Shown here: one piece after another, positions 35,567 to 43,450 of the stretch | How the letters are laid out: each line of letters begins with the position of its first letter | Position numbering within the stretch: the first letter of the stretch is position 1 | Source of the DNA: Gammaproteobacteria bacterium | GTDB taxonomy: Bacteria; Pseudomonadota; Gammaproteobacteria; Pseudomonadales; Halieaceae | NCBI GenBank assembly: GCA_030427485.1 | Contig: JAUICG010000028.1 | Location: 1-64,000 of the forward strand | Direction of reading: 5' to 3' | DNA length: 64,000 nt | Notes under the pieces: generated by a model | What the model was told of the DNA's origin: nothing | What the model saw: the letters and a program-made list of their open reading frames with translations, nothing else | Databases searched by the model: none | Program-made: the position numbers and the translations under genes

Positions 35567-35589
35567 TTGAAGAATAAGCGGAGGAGCGT

Positions 35590-36378
35590 ATGAGCAAGGG
35601 TCTGTTCGATCTCGGCGGCAAGGTGGCGCTGGTTACCGGGGGTAATGGCGGTATTGGCCTCGGTTTTGCGATGGGTATCGCGAAGCAGGGCGGCAGCGTC
35701 GCGATCTGGGCGCGCAACGAGGACAAGAACAACGCCGCGAAGGCGCAGCTGGAAGCGGCGGGCGCGGCAAGGGTCGAGGCCTACCAGGTCGACGTATCCA
35801 GTGAGGAGCAGATCACCGGGGGTTACGACAGGCTGATCGCTGATTTTGGCCGTATCGACTGCGTGTTCGCCAATTCCGGCGGCGCGCCCCGGTTCAACTC
35901 GGTGTTCGATATGCCCACCGAGGAATGGCACGCGTTCCTGGATGTGGCGCTGCACGGCGCCTTTTTCACGCTGCGCGAGGGTGCGCGCCACATGGTCGCG
36001 CGCGCCGAAGCGGGCGAGCCGGGCGGTTCCCTGGTGGCCTGTGGTAGCCTGTCGCTGTTCCAGGGGCTTCCCGGCAAGCAGAACTATGCCGCCTCGAAAG
36101 CCGGCGTGGGCGCAATTATCCGCTGCATGGCGGTGGAGTTCGGCAAGTACAATATCCGCGCAAACGTGGTGGCGCCGGGCCTGATCATGACCCCGATGAT
36201 GGGCGGGCAGCAGAACGAAAAGGCGCTGGCCGAAATGATGGGGCCGCGGATTCCACTGGAGCGTGTGGGCTACCCGGAAGACTTCGAGGGCATCGGCGCC
36301 TACCTGTGCAGCGACGCCTCATCGTTCATGACCGGCGAGACCATCACCATCGATGGCGGTTACATGGTTCGTCCCTGA
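35590..36378 (+). CDS. SDR-family oxidoreductase
   Basis: A 262-residue short-chain dehydrogenase: VALVTGGNGGIGLGFAMG, FANSGGAPRF, VACGSLSLFQG (Ser), NYAASKAGVG (Tyr/Lys) and the C-terminal ETITIDGGYMVRP. Glycine-rich motif and second-strand WARNEDK suggest NADP use. It has a GGAGGAG-type site before the ATG. First gene of a three-gene operon with a zinc-type alcohol dehydrogenase and an alkylsulfatase-like MBL protein. Confidence 0.9.
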   Translation: MSKGLFDLGGKVALVTGGNGGIGLGFAMGIAKQGGSVAIWARNEDKNNAAKAQLEAAGAARVEAYQVDVSSEEQITGGYDRLIADFGRIDCVFANSGGAPRFNSVFDMPTEEWHAFLDVALHGAFFTLREGARHMVARAEAGEPGGSLVACGSLSLFQGLPGKQNYAASKAGVGAIIRCMAVEFGKYNIRANVVAPGLIMTPMMGGQQNEKALAEMMGPRIPLERVGYPEDFEGIGAYLCSDASSFMTGETITIDGGYMVRP

Positions 36379-36397
36379 AGGGGCGCAGGAGAACACA

Positions 36398-37414
36398 ATG
36401 CGTTTACTGAAAATACACGGTGCCGGCGACGCGCGTCTCGATGCCTACCAGCGACCGCCGCTCGGCCCCAAAGATGTTGTCGTGAAAATGAAGGCCTGCG
36501 GCATTTGCGGCAGTGACCTCTCCTATATCAAGATCGGCGGGATTCCCACCCCCGGTACGGTCACCGCGCTCGGTCACGAGGGCGCGGGGGAAATCCTCGA
36601 GGTGGGTGCCGAAGTGCCGGGTATCGCCGTCGGTGACCAGGTGGTGGTCAACCCGATGATGACGCCGGGTAATATCGGCAGCGGCGGTCCCGAGGGCGCC
36701 TTTACCGAAGAGCTGCTGGTACGCGAGGCGCGCCTGGGCGATTCCATTCTGCCGATTCCCGCGGGTATTTCCTACGAGATCGCCGCGATGGCCGAACCGC
36801 TGGCGGTGGCGATGCACGGCGTGAACCGGGCCGAGGTGCAGGCGGGTGACAAGGTGGTGGTCTTCGGCTGCGGCCCGATCGGGCTCGGCATGGTGCTGTG
36901 GCTGGTCGATCGCGGCGTCGAGGATGTCGTGACGCTGGATCTCGCGCCCGAACGGCGCGAACGCGCGCTCGCGCTCGGTGCGCGCGCGGCGCTGGACCCG
37001 ACCGCCGTGGATTTGCGGGCCGAACTGGCCCAACTGCACGGCGAGGTGCCGTCCTACGGGCGGGTGGGTGTCGGCACCGACGCCTATATCGACGCGGCCG
37101 GCGCGCCGGGCATCCTGTCCGACGTGATCCAGCTGGCGAAGCTGCATGCGCGGCTGGTGATCACCGCTGCGTACATGATGCCGGTTGAATTTCCGGTGGG
37201 CCGCATGCTGACCAGCGAGATGACCATTACCACCGCGATGGGCTACCCCACCGAAATGCCCGAGGTGATCGCCGCGATGCCGAGGTTGCAGGACAAGATC
37301 CTCAGCATGATCAGCCATCGCCTGCCGCTGAGCGATGTGATCGAGGGCTTGAAAATCGCCGCGACGCCCGAGTCCTGCAAGGTGATGATCAACTGCGACG
37401 AGGGCGCTGTATGA
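36398..37414 (+). CDS. MDR-family zinc-binding alcohol dehydrogenase without structural-zinc cysteines
   Basis: A 338-residue medium-chain dehydrogenase: CGICGSDLSYIK (catalytic zinc Cys), GHEGAGEILEVG, and the nucleotide-binding VVVFGCGPIGLGMVLWL. The segment that normally carries four structural-zinc cysteines (about residues 85-110) reads VVVNPMMTPGNIGSGGPEG and has none, as in the threonine/sorbitol-type and some reductase subfamilies. Start ATG follows GCAGGAG. Stop overlaps the MBL gene start by 4 bases. Confidence 0.88.
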   Translation: MRLLKIHGAGDARLDAYQRPPLGPKDVVVKMKACGICGSDLSYIKIGGIPTPGTVTALGHEGAGEILEVGAEVPGIAVGDQVVVNPMMTPGNIGSGGPEGAFTEELLVREARLGDSILPIPAGISYEIAAMAEPLAVAMHGVNRAEVQAGDKVVVFGCGPIGLGMVLWLVDRGVEDVVTLDLAPERRERALALGARAALDPTAVDLRAELAQLHGEVPSYGRVGVGTDAYIDAAGAPGILSDVIQLAKLHARLVITAAYMMPVEFPVGRMLTSEMTITTAMGYPTEMPEVIAAMPRLQDKILSMISHRLPLSDVIEGLKIAATPESCKVMINCDEGAV

Positions 37415-38658
37415 GCGCGAAAGCCGGTGATGACAAACCCATGCTCGCTTCCCTGGTGCAGGCGGGAGAACAGCAGACGGAGGCGGTGTCCATTACCGAT
37501 TTCGTGCACATGGCGCGGGATATTTCCAATGCCTACCTGGTGAACACCGCCGCGGGCGATGTGATGATCAACACGGGATTCGTCACCAGCACCGAGCGCA
37601 ACAAGGCGCTTTTCGAGCCCGTGCGCAGCGGCGCGCTGCAGGCGATCGTTATCACCCAGGCACACCCCGACCACTACGGCGGTGTGCCCGAGTTTCGCGA
37701 GTCCGCTACCTCGGTCATCGCCGAGCGCCGCTTTACCGACACCTGTGAATTCTTCCGCATGCTCGATCCCTACATCCGCAGGCGCTCCGGCAAACTCTGG
37801 TCGGGTACGATCAAGAACCGGGACGCGCTGGTGATACCCACGGTGGTGCCCGATGTCACGGTGGACGGGCACTACAGTTTCAGCAGCGGCGAGCGCCGCT
37901 TCGAGGTGTTGTCGACACCGGGCGGGGAGTCGCCCGATTCGGTGGTGGTGTGGATGCCTGCCGAGCGGATCGTGTTCACCGGCAACCTGTTCGGCCCGGT
38001 GTTCATGTCGATGCCGAACCTGTGCACGCTGCGCGGTGACAAACCGCGCTCGGCGCGGCGCTTCCTGGACTCCCTCGATACGGTGCGCAAGCTCGGTGCC
38101 GACCTGCTGATTACCGGCCACGGTGAACCGGTTCACGGCGCGGCGCATATCAGTGCGCAGCTCGACAAACTCCACGCCGCTGTCAGTTATGTACACCAGG
38201 CCACCGTGGACGGCATGAACGCGGGGGTGGATGTGCAGACGCTGATGCGGGACATCCGTCTGCCGCAGGCGCTCGCCCTCGGTGAATTTCACGGCAAGGT
38301 GAGCTGGGCGGTGCGCACGATCTGGGAGGAGTACTCCGGCTGGTTCCACTTCGACTCGACCACCTCGCTGTACGGCGTGCCGCGCGCCAGCGTCAACGCG
38401 GACCTCGCGGAACTGGCTGGCGGGGCGGGGCCGCTCACCGCCAGGGCGCGGCAGAAACTGCAGAGCGGCTCGGCGCTGGAGGCCCTGCATTTGCTGGAGG
38501 TTGCGCTCGACGCGCAGCCGCACAGCGCCCAGGCGCTCGGTGCGAAGAAAGACGTGCTCGAGTTGTTGCTGCAGGAATCGGGTGGCGCCAATCTCAGCGA
38601 GGTGATGTGGCTGAAGTCTGAAATCGCCGCCACCGAAGCGGCGATTTCAGCGCTCTGA
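37411..38658 (+). CDS. MBL-fold hydrolase with alkylsulfatase-type C-terminal domain
   Basis: A 415-residue metallo-beta-lactamase protein. The metal motif, normally HxHxDH, reads QAHPDH (Q83, H85, D87, H88), so the first zinc histidine is replaced by Gln. Other likely ligands are Glu in TPGGESPDSV and His in LITGHGEPVHG. The C-terminal half (WEEYSGWFHFDSTTSLYG, then a long helical region) matches the alkylsulfatase dimerization domain of SdsA1-type enzymes. It may cleave a sulfate ester or act as another hydrolase with one altered metal site. No signal peptide is seen. Confidence 0.82.
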   Translation: MSAKAGDDKPMLASLVQAGEQQTEAVSITDFVHMARDISNAYLVNTAAGDVMINTGFVTSTERNKALFEPVRSGALQAIVITQAHPDHYGGVPEFRESATSVIAERRFTDTCEFFRMLDPYIRRRSGKLWSGTIKNRDALVIPTVVPDVTVDGHYSFSSGERRFEVLSTPGGESPDSVVVWMPAERIVFTGNLFGPVFMSMPNLCTLRGDKPRSARRFLDSLDTVRKLGADLLITGHGEPVHGAAHISAQLDKLHAAVSYVHQATVDGMNAGVDVQTLMRDIRLPQALALGEFHGKVSWAVRTIWEEYSGWFHFDSTTSLYGVPRASVNADLAELAGGAGPLTARARQKLQSGSALEALHLLEVALDAQPHSAQALGAKKDVLELLLQESGGANLSEVMWLKSEIAATEAAISAL

Positions 38659-38664
38659 CACGCG

Positions 38665-39444
38665 CTAGCGCGGCTGCATGCGGATAGCGCCGTCCAGGCG
38701 TACCGTCTCGCCGTTGATGTAGCCGTTGCGGATCATTTCCAGCGCCATGCTGGCGTACTCAGCGGGCGCGCCCAGGCGTTTCGGGTTGGGCACCATCGCG
38801 CCCAGCGCCTGCAGCATCTCGGGGGTGGCGCGCGCCATCGCCGGGGTGTCGAAGATGCCGGGCTGAATCGTGTTGACGCGTATGCCCTCGCGCGCGAGGT
38901 CGCGCGCGATGGTGAGCGTCATGCCGACGATCGCGGCCTTGGCCGCGGAGTACGCCGCCTGTCCCATCTGCCCCTCGGTGGCCGCGGCGGATGCGGTGTT
39001 GACCATGCAGCCGCGCTCGCCGTCGATCAGTTCCTCTTCCATCATGCCCGCCGCGGAGCGCGTGATGCAGCGGAAAGTGCCCACGGTGTTCAGTCGCAGC
39101 ACCCACTCGAACTTGTCGGAGGGAAAGATGTTGATTTCACCGGTCTTCTTGTCACGCCGGGCCGTCGGAATCGCGTTGCCGCCCCCGGCGCAGCACACCA
39201 GCGCCCGCTCCTGGCCGTGGGCGGCACGGGCCTTGGCGAAGGCCGCGTCAACGCTGTCGTCGCTGAGCACGTCGCAGTGACAGAAGATCGCGCCGGTTTC
39301 CGCCGCCATCGCCTCGCCGGTCTCCTCGTTCATATCGAAAATGGCCACCCTGGCGCCCTGTGCGCGCAGCGCCCGCACGGTGGCCAGCCCGAGGCCGGAT
39401 GCGCCGCCGGTGACCACCGCCGCCAGTGAAGAGTCTATTTTCAT
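38665..39444 (-). CDS. SDR of the 3-hydroxyacyl-CoA dehydrogenase type II group
   Basis: A 259-residue enzyme: AAVVTGGASGLGLATVRAL, IFDMNE (Asp, NAD preference), VNTASAAATEGQMGQAAYSAAKAA (catalytic Ser, Tyr, Lys) and NTIQPGIFDTPAM. The internal repeat-like NPKRLGAPAEYASMALEMI matches the HSD17B10/FadB2-like group that oxidises 3-hydroxyacyl-CoA. It converges on the MBL gene with 6 bp between stops and is divergent from the CaiB gene, whose promoter it shares. Confidence 0.9.
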   Translation of the reverse strand: MKIDSSLAAVVTGGASGLGLATVRALRAQGARVAIFDMNEETGEAMAAETGAIFCHCDVLSDDSVDAAFAKARAAHGQERALVCCAGGGNAIPTARRDKKTGEINIFPSDKFEWVLRLNTVGTFRCITRSAAGMMEEELIDGERGCMVNTASAAATEGQMGQAAYSAAKAAIVGMTLTIARDLAREGIRVNTIQPGIFDTPAMARATPEMLQALGAMVPNPKRLGAPAEYASMALEMIRNGYINGETVRLDGAIRMQPR

Positions 39445-39532
39445 TAGTCTGCTCCTAGTTTTTACCTTGTGAAAGCGCTCTGAGTCAGCGACGCCGCGAG
39501 GGCAATTTTATACGTGAAACGCTGGCACTATG

Positions 39533-39557
39533 CAACAGTGTTGTTGATCTGTATAAT
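39533..39557 (+). promoter_or_regulatory. Dyad plus -10 upstream of the CoA-transferase operon
   Basis: CAACA-G-TGTTG (39533-39543), then TATAAT at 39552-39557, 29 bp before the CoA transferase ATG. The reverse complement of the overlapping GTTGTTGAT (39540-39548) is the ATCAACAAC word seen at two other operon starts. No good -35 is visible, which would fit an activated or derepressed promoter. Confidence 0.4.
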
Positions 39558-39585
39558 GCCCGCCAAACGATAATCAGGAGTAGTT

Positions 39586-40812
39586 ATGGCACAGGTAATG
39601 AAAGGTATCCGGGTTCTCGAACTGGCGCAATTTACCTTTGTCCCGGCCGCGGGGGCAATTCTTGCGGACTGGGGTGCCGACGTCATCAAGATCGAGCATC
39701 CGGTGCGCGGCGATACACAACGCGGTTTTATCAATATCGGCGGTATGAAACTCGACCCGGTGCGCAACGCGATGATGGAACATCCCAATCGCGGCAAGCG
39801 CAGCGTTGGCGTGGATGTCTCCACGCCCGAGGGGATAGAGCTGATCTATGAGATCGCGAAAACCGCCGATGTGTTCCTGACCAACTATTTGCCGCTGCAA
39901 CGCCAGAAGTTGAAGTTTGACATCGAGCACATCCGCGCGGTGAATCCCGATATCATCTACGCCCGAGGCAGCGCCTACGGCGACAAGGGGCCGGAGCGCG
40001 ATATCGGCGGCTTTGACAGCACCGCATTCTGGTCGCGCAGCGGCGTCGGTCACTCGCTGTCGCCGGAAGAACTCGACGGTCCGCTGGCCCAGGGCATTCC
40101 GGCATTCGGCGACTCCATTGGCGGCATGAATATCGCCGGGGGTATTTCGGCTGCGCTGTTTCACCGCGAGCGTACCGGCGAGGCGGTGGAACTCGACGTC
40201 TCCCTGCTCAGCACCGGCTGGTGGGCGGCCGGCACGTCTGTGGATATCGGCCTCGAGCAGGGCACGACGATGCGCAACCGGATGCCCTCGTCCGGCGGCA
40301 ACCCGGGTAACCCCTTCACCGGTAACTACCGCACCTCCGACGGGGGCACCATCAACCTGTGCATACTGACGCCCGGGAAATACATCCGCGACACCTTCAC
40401 CCACCTGGGTATTCCGGAAGCGGCGGACGACCCGCGCTTTGTCGATGCCGAGGCATTGATGACCAACTGGAAGGACGCCAGCGACCTGATCGTTGCCGCT
40501 ATCGGCGCACAGCCGTTCGAGTACTGGCGCCAGCACCTGAAAACGTTGCAGGGTCAGTGGGCGCCGGTGCAGAGCCTGATCAACCTCGGTACGGACGAGC
40601 AGGCGCTGGCCAACGATATGATATTCGAGGTCGAGTCCGTTGACGGCGGTCCGCCTATGAAGTTGGTGCGCGGTCCTGTACAGTTCAATCACCAGCCCGT
40701 GACCAGCAACCGTGCGCCCCAGGCCTCGGAGCACACCGAGCTATTCCTGATGGAACTCGGACTTGAATGGGATCGCATCGAAAGCCTGAAAGCGGCGGGC
40801 GCGATCGCCTGA
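39586..40812 (+). CDS. CaiB/BaiF-family CoA transferase
   Basis: A 408-residue class III CoA transferase: GIRVLELAQFTFVPAAGAIL, ADWGADVIKIEHPVRGD (the catalytic Asp that forms the acyl anhydride lies in the conserved downstream region), KRSVGVDVSTPEG, VFLTNYLP and GNYRTSDGGTINLC. It moves CoA between acids and would activate the pathway acid without ATP. The following small protein and acyl-CoA ligase are 29 and 8 bp apart, so this is one operon. Confidence 0.92.
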   Translation: MAQVMKGIRVLELAQFTFVPAAGAILADWGADVIKIEHPVRGDTQRGFINIGGMKLDPVRNAMMEHPNRGKRSVGVDVSTPEGIELIYEIAKTADVFLTNYLPLQRQKLKFDIEHIRAVNPDIIYARGSAYGDKGPERDIGGFDSTAFWSRSGVGHSLSPEELDGPLAQGIPAFGDSIGGMNIAGGISAALFHRERTGEAVELDVSLLSTGWWAAGTSVDIGLEQGTTMRNRMPSSGGNPGNPFTGNYRTSDGGTINLCILTPGKYIRDTFTHLGIPEAADDPRFVDAEALMTNWKDASDLIVAAIGAQPFEYWRQHLKTLQGQWAPVQSLINLGTDEQALANDMIFEVESVDGGPPMKLVRGPVQFNHQPVTSNRAPQASEHTELFLMELGLEWDRIESLKAAGAIA

Positions 40813-40841
40813 CAACGACGAGATAACGAGAAGCGTGAACA

Positions 40842-41132
40842 ATGAAACCAGGAACTAAACTGAAAAGCGCCGTCTGCGATACCGAGGTGATGGTGATTCG
40901 CGGCGGTGACGGCGAGGTCATGTGCGGCGGCGCCGCGATGTCGGAGCAGGCGCCGGCCGAAAAGGCGGCGATTGATCCCGCTTTCGCTGAAGGTACGCTC
41001 ATCGGCAAGCGCTACGTCGATAGCGGGGGCGTCTTCGAACTGTTGTGCGTAAAGCCGGGCAAGGGGTCACTTGCCATTGATGGTGTCAGTCTGCAGTTGA
41101 AGGAAGCCAAACCGCTGCCGTCGTCCGACTGA
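40842..41132 (+). CDS. Small conserved hypothetical protein
   Basis: A 96-residue protein: KLKSAVCDTEVMVIRG, VMCGGAAMSE, then a charged loop and RYVDSGGVFELLCVKPGKGSLAIDG. The SAVCDTEVMVIR and CGG parts look like a conserved family in steroid and terpenoid CoA-activation operons. Two Cys plus the CGG end could bind a metal or a thiol ligand (inference). The strict placement between a CoA transferase and an acyl-CoA ligase suggests help with acyl-CoA formation. Function not known. Confidence 0.65.
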   Translation: MKPGTKLKSAVCDTEVMVIRGGDGEVMCGGAAMSEQAPAEKAAIDPAFAEGTLIGKRYVDSGGVFELLCVKPGKGSLAIDGVSLQLKEAKPLPSSD

Positions 41133-41140
41133 CGTTCACG

Positions 41141-42643
41141 ATGAATATCGCGTTAATCCTGCAAATGGCGGCGGACACCGATCCCCAGCGTATCGGTCTC
41201 GTCTGCGATAAACGCCACTGGTCGTACGGTGAGCTGCTGCAAGCGGCCCGGGGCGCGGCCGAGAACATTGCCGAGAGCGGCTGCGGGCATATTGCGCTGC
41301 TCGACGAGAGCAGCGAGGCCGCGCCGATCGCGCTGTTCGGCGCCGCACTGGCGGGTATTCCCTATGTTCCCCTGAATTATCGCCTGGCCGATGCCGACCT
41401 CGCTGCGCTGCTGGCGCGGATCGCGCCGGCGTGTGTGATCGGCGATGTCGAGCGCGCCCGGCGACTGGCGCCCGACGGCGGACACAGCTTCCACAGTCGC
41501 GAGGCATTCGTTGCCGCGGCCGAGGCCTCGTCCGCCACCGCCTCCGGTGAGGAGCGGGAAGGCGAGGGGATAGCCGCACAGATATTTACCAGCGGTACCA
41601 CCGCCGCGCCCAAGGCGGCCTTGCTGCGCCATTCCAATCTGCTCGGTTATATCCTCGGTACCGTGGAGTTCGCGTCGGCCGCGGAGGACGATTGCCAGCT
41701 CGTGTGCGTGCCGCCATACCATATCGCCGGCATCTCGGCACTGCTGAGTTCGTTTTATTCACTGCGCAAGATCGCGTTGCTGCCGGCCTTCGACCCCGAT
41801 GACTGGCTGCAACTGGTCGCCGCGGAGCGCGTCACCAATGCCTTCGTCGTGCCCACCATGCTGGCGCGCATTATCGAGCGCATCGACGCGGGGGCGCCGG
41901 CCGACCTGTCCTCGCTGCGCGCGATCGCCTACGGCGGCGGCCGCATGCCGCCCGAACTGATCGAGCGCGCGCTCGACCTGTTCCCGGAGACCGATTTTAC
42001 CAATGCGTACGGCCTGACCGAGACCAGTTCGACGATAGCGCTGCTGGGTCCGCAGGAGCACCGTATCGCGCACACTTCGAACGACCCGGCGGTGCGCGCG
42101 CGCCTGGGCTCCGTTGGTCGCCCGCTGCCGACGATCGAGCTCGAGATTCGCGACGAGGACGGCAAACCCCTGCCGGCCGGCGAGAGCGGCGAAGTCTATG
42201 TGCGCGGTGAGCAGGTTTCGGGCGAGTACCGCGGTAAGTCGGCGCTCGATGCCGAGGGCTGGTTTCCCACGCGCGACGCAGGCTGGCTGGATGACGAGGG
42301 CTACCTGTTTCTGGCGGGGCGCGCGGACGATGTCATCGTGCGCGGCGGAGAGAACATTTCCCCGGGTGAAATCGAGGAAGTCCTGATGACGCACCCCGCG
42401 ATCGCCGAGGCCGTGGCGGTCGGCGTGCCCTCGGCCGAATGGGGCGAAGCGGTCGCGATAGCGATCGTGATCAGGCCCGGGCACGAGACGCCCGACAACG
42501 CGGCACTGCGATCCCTGATCAAGGACCGCCTGCGCTCGTCGCGTGTGCCAGAGCATATCGCGGTACTGGATGCGATGCCCTACAACGAGATGGGAAAGTT
42601 ATTGCGCCGCGAGGTTCGCGCGCACTTCGATCGACGTTCGTAA
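41141..42643 (+). CDS. Class I adenylate-forming acyl-CoA synthetase
   Basis: A 500-residue ANL-superfamily ligase. P-loop-like motif FTSGTTAAPKAALLRHSN, the adenylation motifs NAYGLTETSST and DAGWLDDEGYLFLAGRADDVIVRG, and a C-terminal hinge with ENISPGEIEEVL, then the final catalytic lysine region MPYNEMGKLLRREV. Converts a carboxylic acid, ATP and CoA to an acyl-CoA, the probable entry step for side-chain or ring degradation products. Sits 8 bp behind the small protein. Confidence 0.94.
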   Translation: MNIALILQMAADTDPQRIGLVCDKRHWSYGELLQAARGAAENIAESGCGHIALLDESSEAAPIALFGAALAGIPYVPLNYRLADADLAALLARIAPACVIGDVERARRLAPDGGHSFHSREAFVAAAEASSATASGEEREGEGIAAQIFTSGTTAAPKAALLRHSNLLGYILGTVEFASAAEDDCQLVCVPPYHIAGISALLSSFYSLRKIALLPAFDPDDWLQLVAAERVTNAFVVPTMLARIIERIDAGAPADLSSLRAIAYGGGRMPPELIERALDLFPETDFTNAYGLTETSSTIALLGPQEHRIAHTSNDPAVRARLGSVGRPLPTIELEIRDEDGKPLPAGESGEVYVRGEQVSGEYRGKSALDAEGWFPTRDAGWLDDEGYLFLAGRADDVIVRGGENISPGEIEEVLMTHPAIAEAVAVGVPSAEWGEAVAIAIVIRPGHETPDNAALRSLIKDRLRSSRVPEHIAVLDAMPYNEMGKLLRREVRAHFDRRS

Positions 42644-42672
42644 CCCGATATCCTGCATGCCCGGCCGGGCGA

Positions 42673-43413
42673 TTACTCGAACGAAAACCCCTCCAGCCCC
42701 TCGGCGATCGCCCGCGTAAAGCGCGCGGCGTCCGCGCCGTTGATCACGCGGTGGTCATAGCTCAGGGAGAGCGGCAGTACCTGTTGCGGCACGGGCTTGC
42801 CCTGTGCGTCCGGCACGAACTGGCCGCGGGTGCGACAGATGCCGAGGATCGCCACTTCCGGCGCGTTGATGATGGGCGTGAAGCCGGTGCCGCCGATGTG
42901 CCCGAGGGACGACAGGGTGAAACAACCGCCGGTCATTTCGTTCATGCCGAGGCCCTTGGTCTTCGCTTTCTCGGAAATCGCGGCAATTTCCGCAGTGATC
43001 TCGTCCACGCTCTTCCTGTCGCAATCCCGCACCACCGGCACCAGCAGGCCGGCGGGCACATCCACCGCAAAGCCGATGTGATAGTACTGCTTGCGGTACT
43101 GGATGGTGCCGTCTGCGCTCAGCGAACTGTTGAACTGCGGGTAGGCCTGCAGCGCGGCGACGGACGCCTTCACCAGCGCGGGCAGCAGCGAACGCTTGTT
43201 GTCCGGGTGCGCGGCATTCCACGCGAGGCGGCGCTGTTCAAACGCCGTGATGTCGGCGTCGTCGTGGTGGGTGACATGCGGTATACAGGACCAGTTGCGC
43301 TCCATGACCCGGCCCACGTGGTGCTGGATGCGCCCGACTTTGTGTTCTTCCACCGGGCCGAAGGCCGAAAGGTCGTCCTCCGGCCAGGGCAGCATCGCGG
43401 GTTTGTCACTCAT
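42673..43413 (-). CDS. Stand-alone E2 (2-oxoacid dehydrogenase acyltransferase) catalytic domain
   Basis: A 246-residue protein consisting only of the E2 catalytic core, with SLSADGTIQYRKQYYHIGFA, FTLSSLGHIGGTGFTPIIN and the active-site LSYDHRVINGADAARF. The catalytic His is kept and the usual Asp is Asn, as in the Azotobacter pyruvate-dehydrogenase E2. There is no lipoyl or peripheral-subunit-binding domain and no E1/E3 gene nearby. It may be an acyltransferase working with free CoA or another carrier in the pathway. It is the final gene of the leftward operon, behind the thiolase. Confidence 0.82.
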   Translation of the reverse strand: MSDKPAMLPWPEDDLSAFGPVEEHKVGRIQHHVGRVMERNWSCIPHVTHHDDADITAFEQRRLAWNAAHPDNKRSLLPALVKASVAALQAYPQFNSSLSADGTIQYRKQYYHIGFAVDVPAGLLVPVVRDCDRKSVDEITAEIAAISEKAKTKGLGMNEMTGGCFTLSSLGHIGGTGFTPIINAPEVAILGICRTRGQFVPDAQGKPVPQQVLPLSLSYDHRVINGADAARFTRAIAEGLEGFSFE

Positions 43414-43450
43414 CGGGCTGTCTCCCTCGGTTAGTCGTGCGCGGCAGTGA

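Larger units (their letters stand above)
35139..35589. other. 450-bp divergent intergenic region with palindromic element and direct repeats
   Basis: Lies between the TetR gene and the SDR-ADH-MBL operon. Besides element copy 3, it holds a flanking direct repeat: GGCAACGATACAGGCCGTG at 35274-35292 and GGCAACACTACAGGCCGTG at 35464-35482, 17 of 19 identical. It also holds the operator-like dyad at 35552-35566. No convincing reading frame covers this spacer. Confidence 0.6.

Noticed and set aside
38661..38672. CGCGCTAGCGCG palindrome between convergent genes
   Set aside because: It has no T-run and partly overlaps the SDR stop codon; too short to call a terminator.
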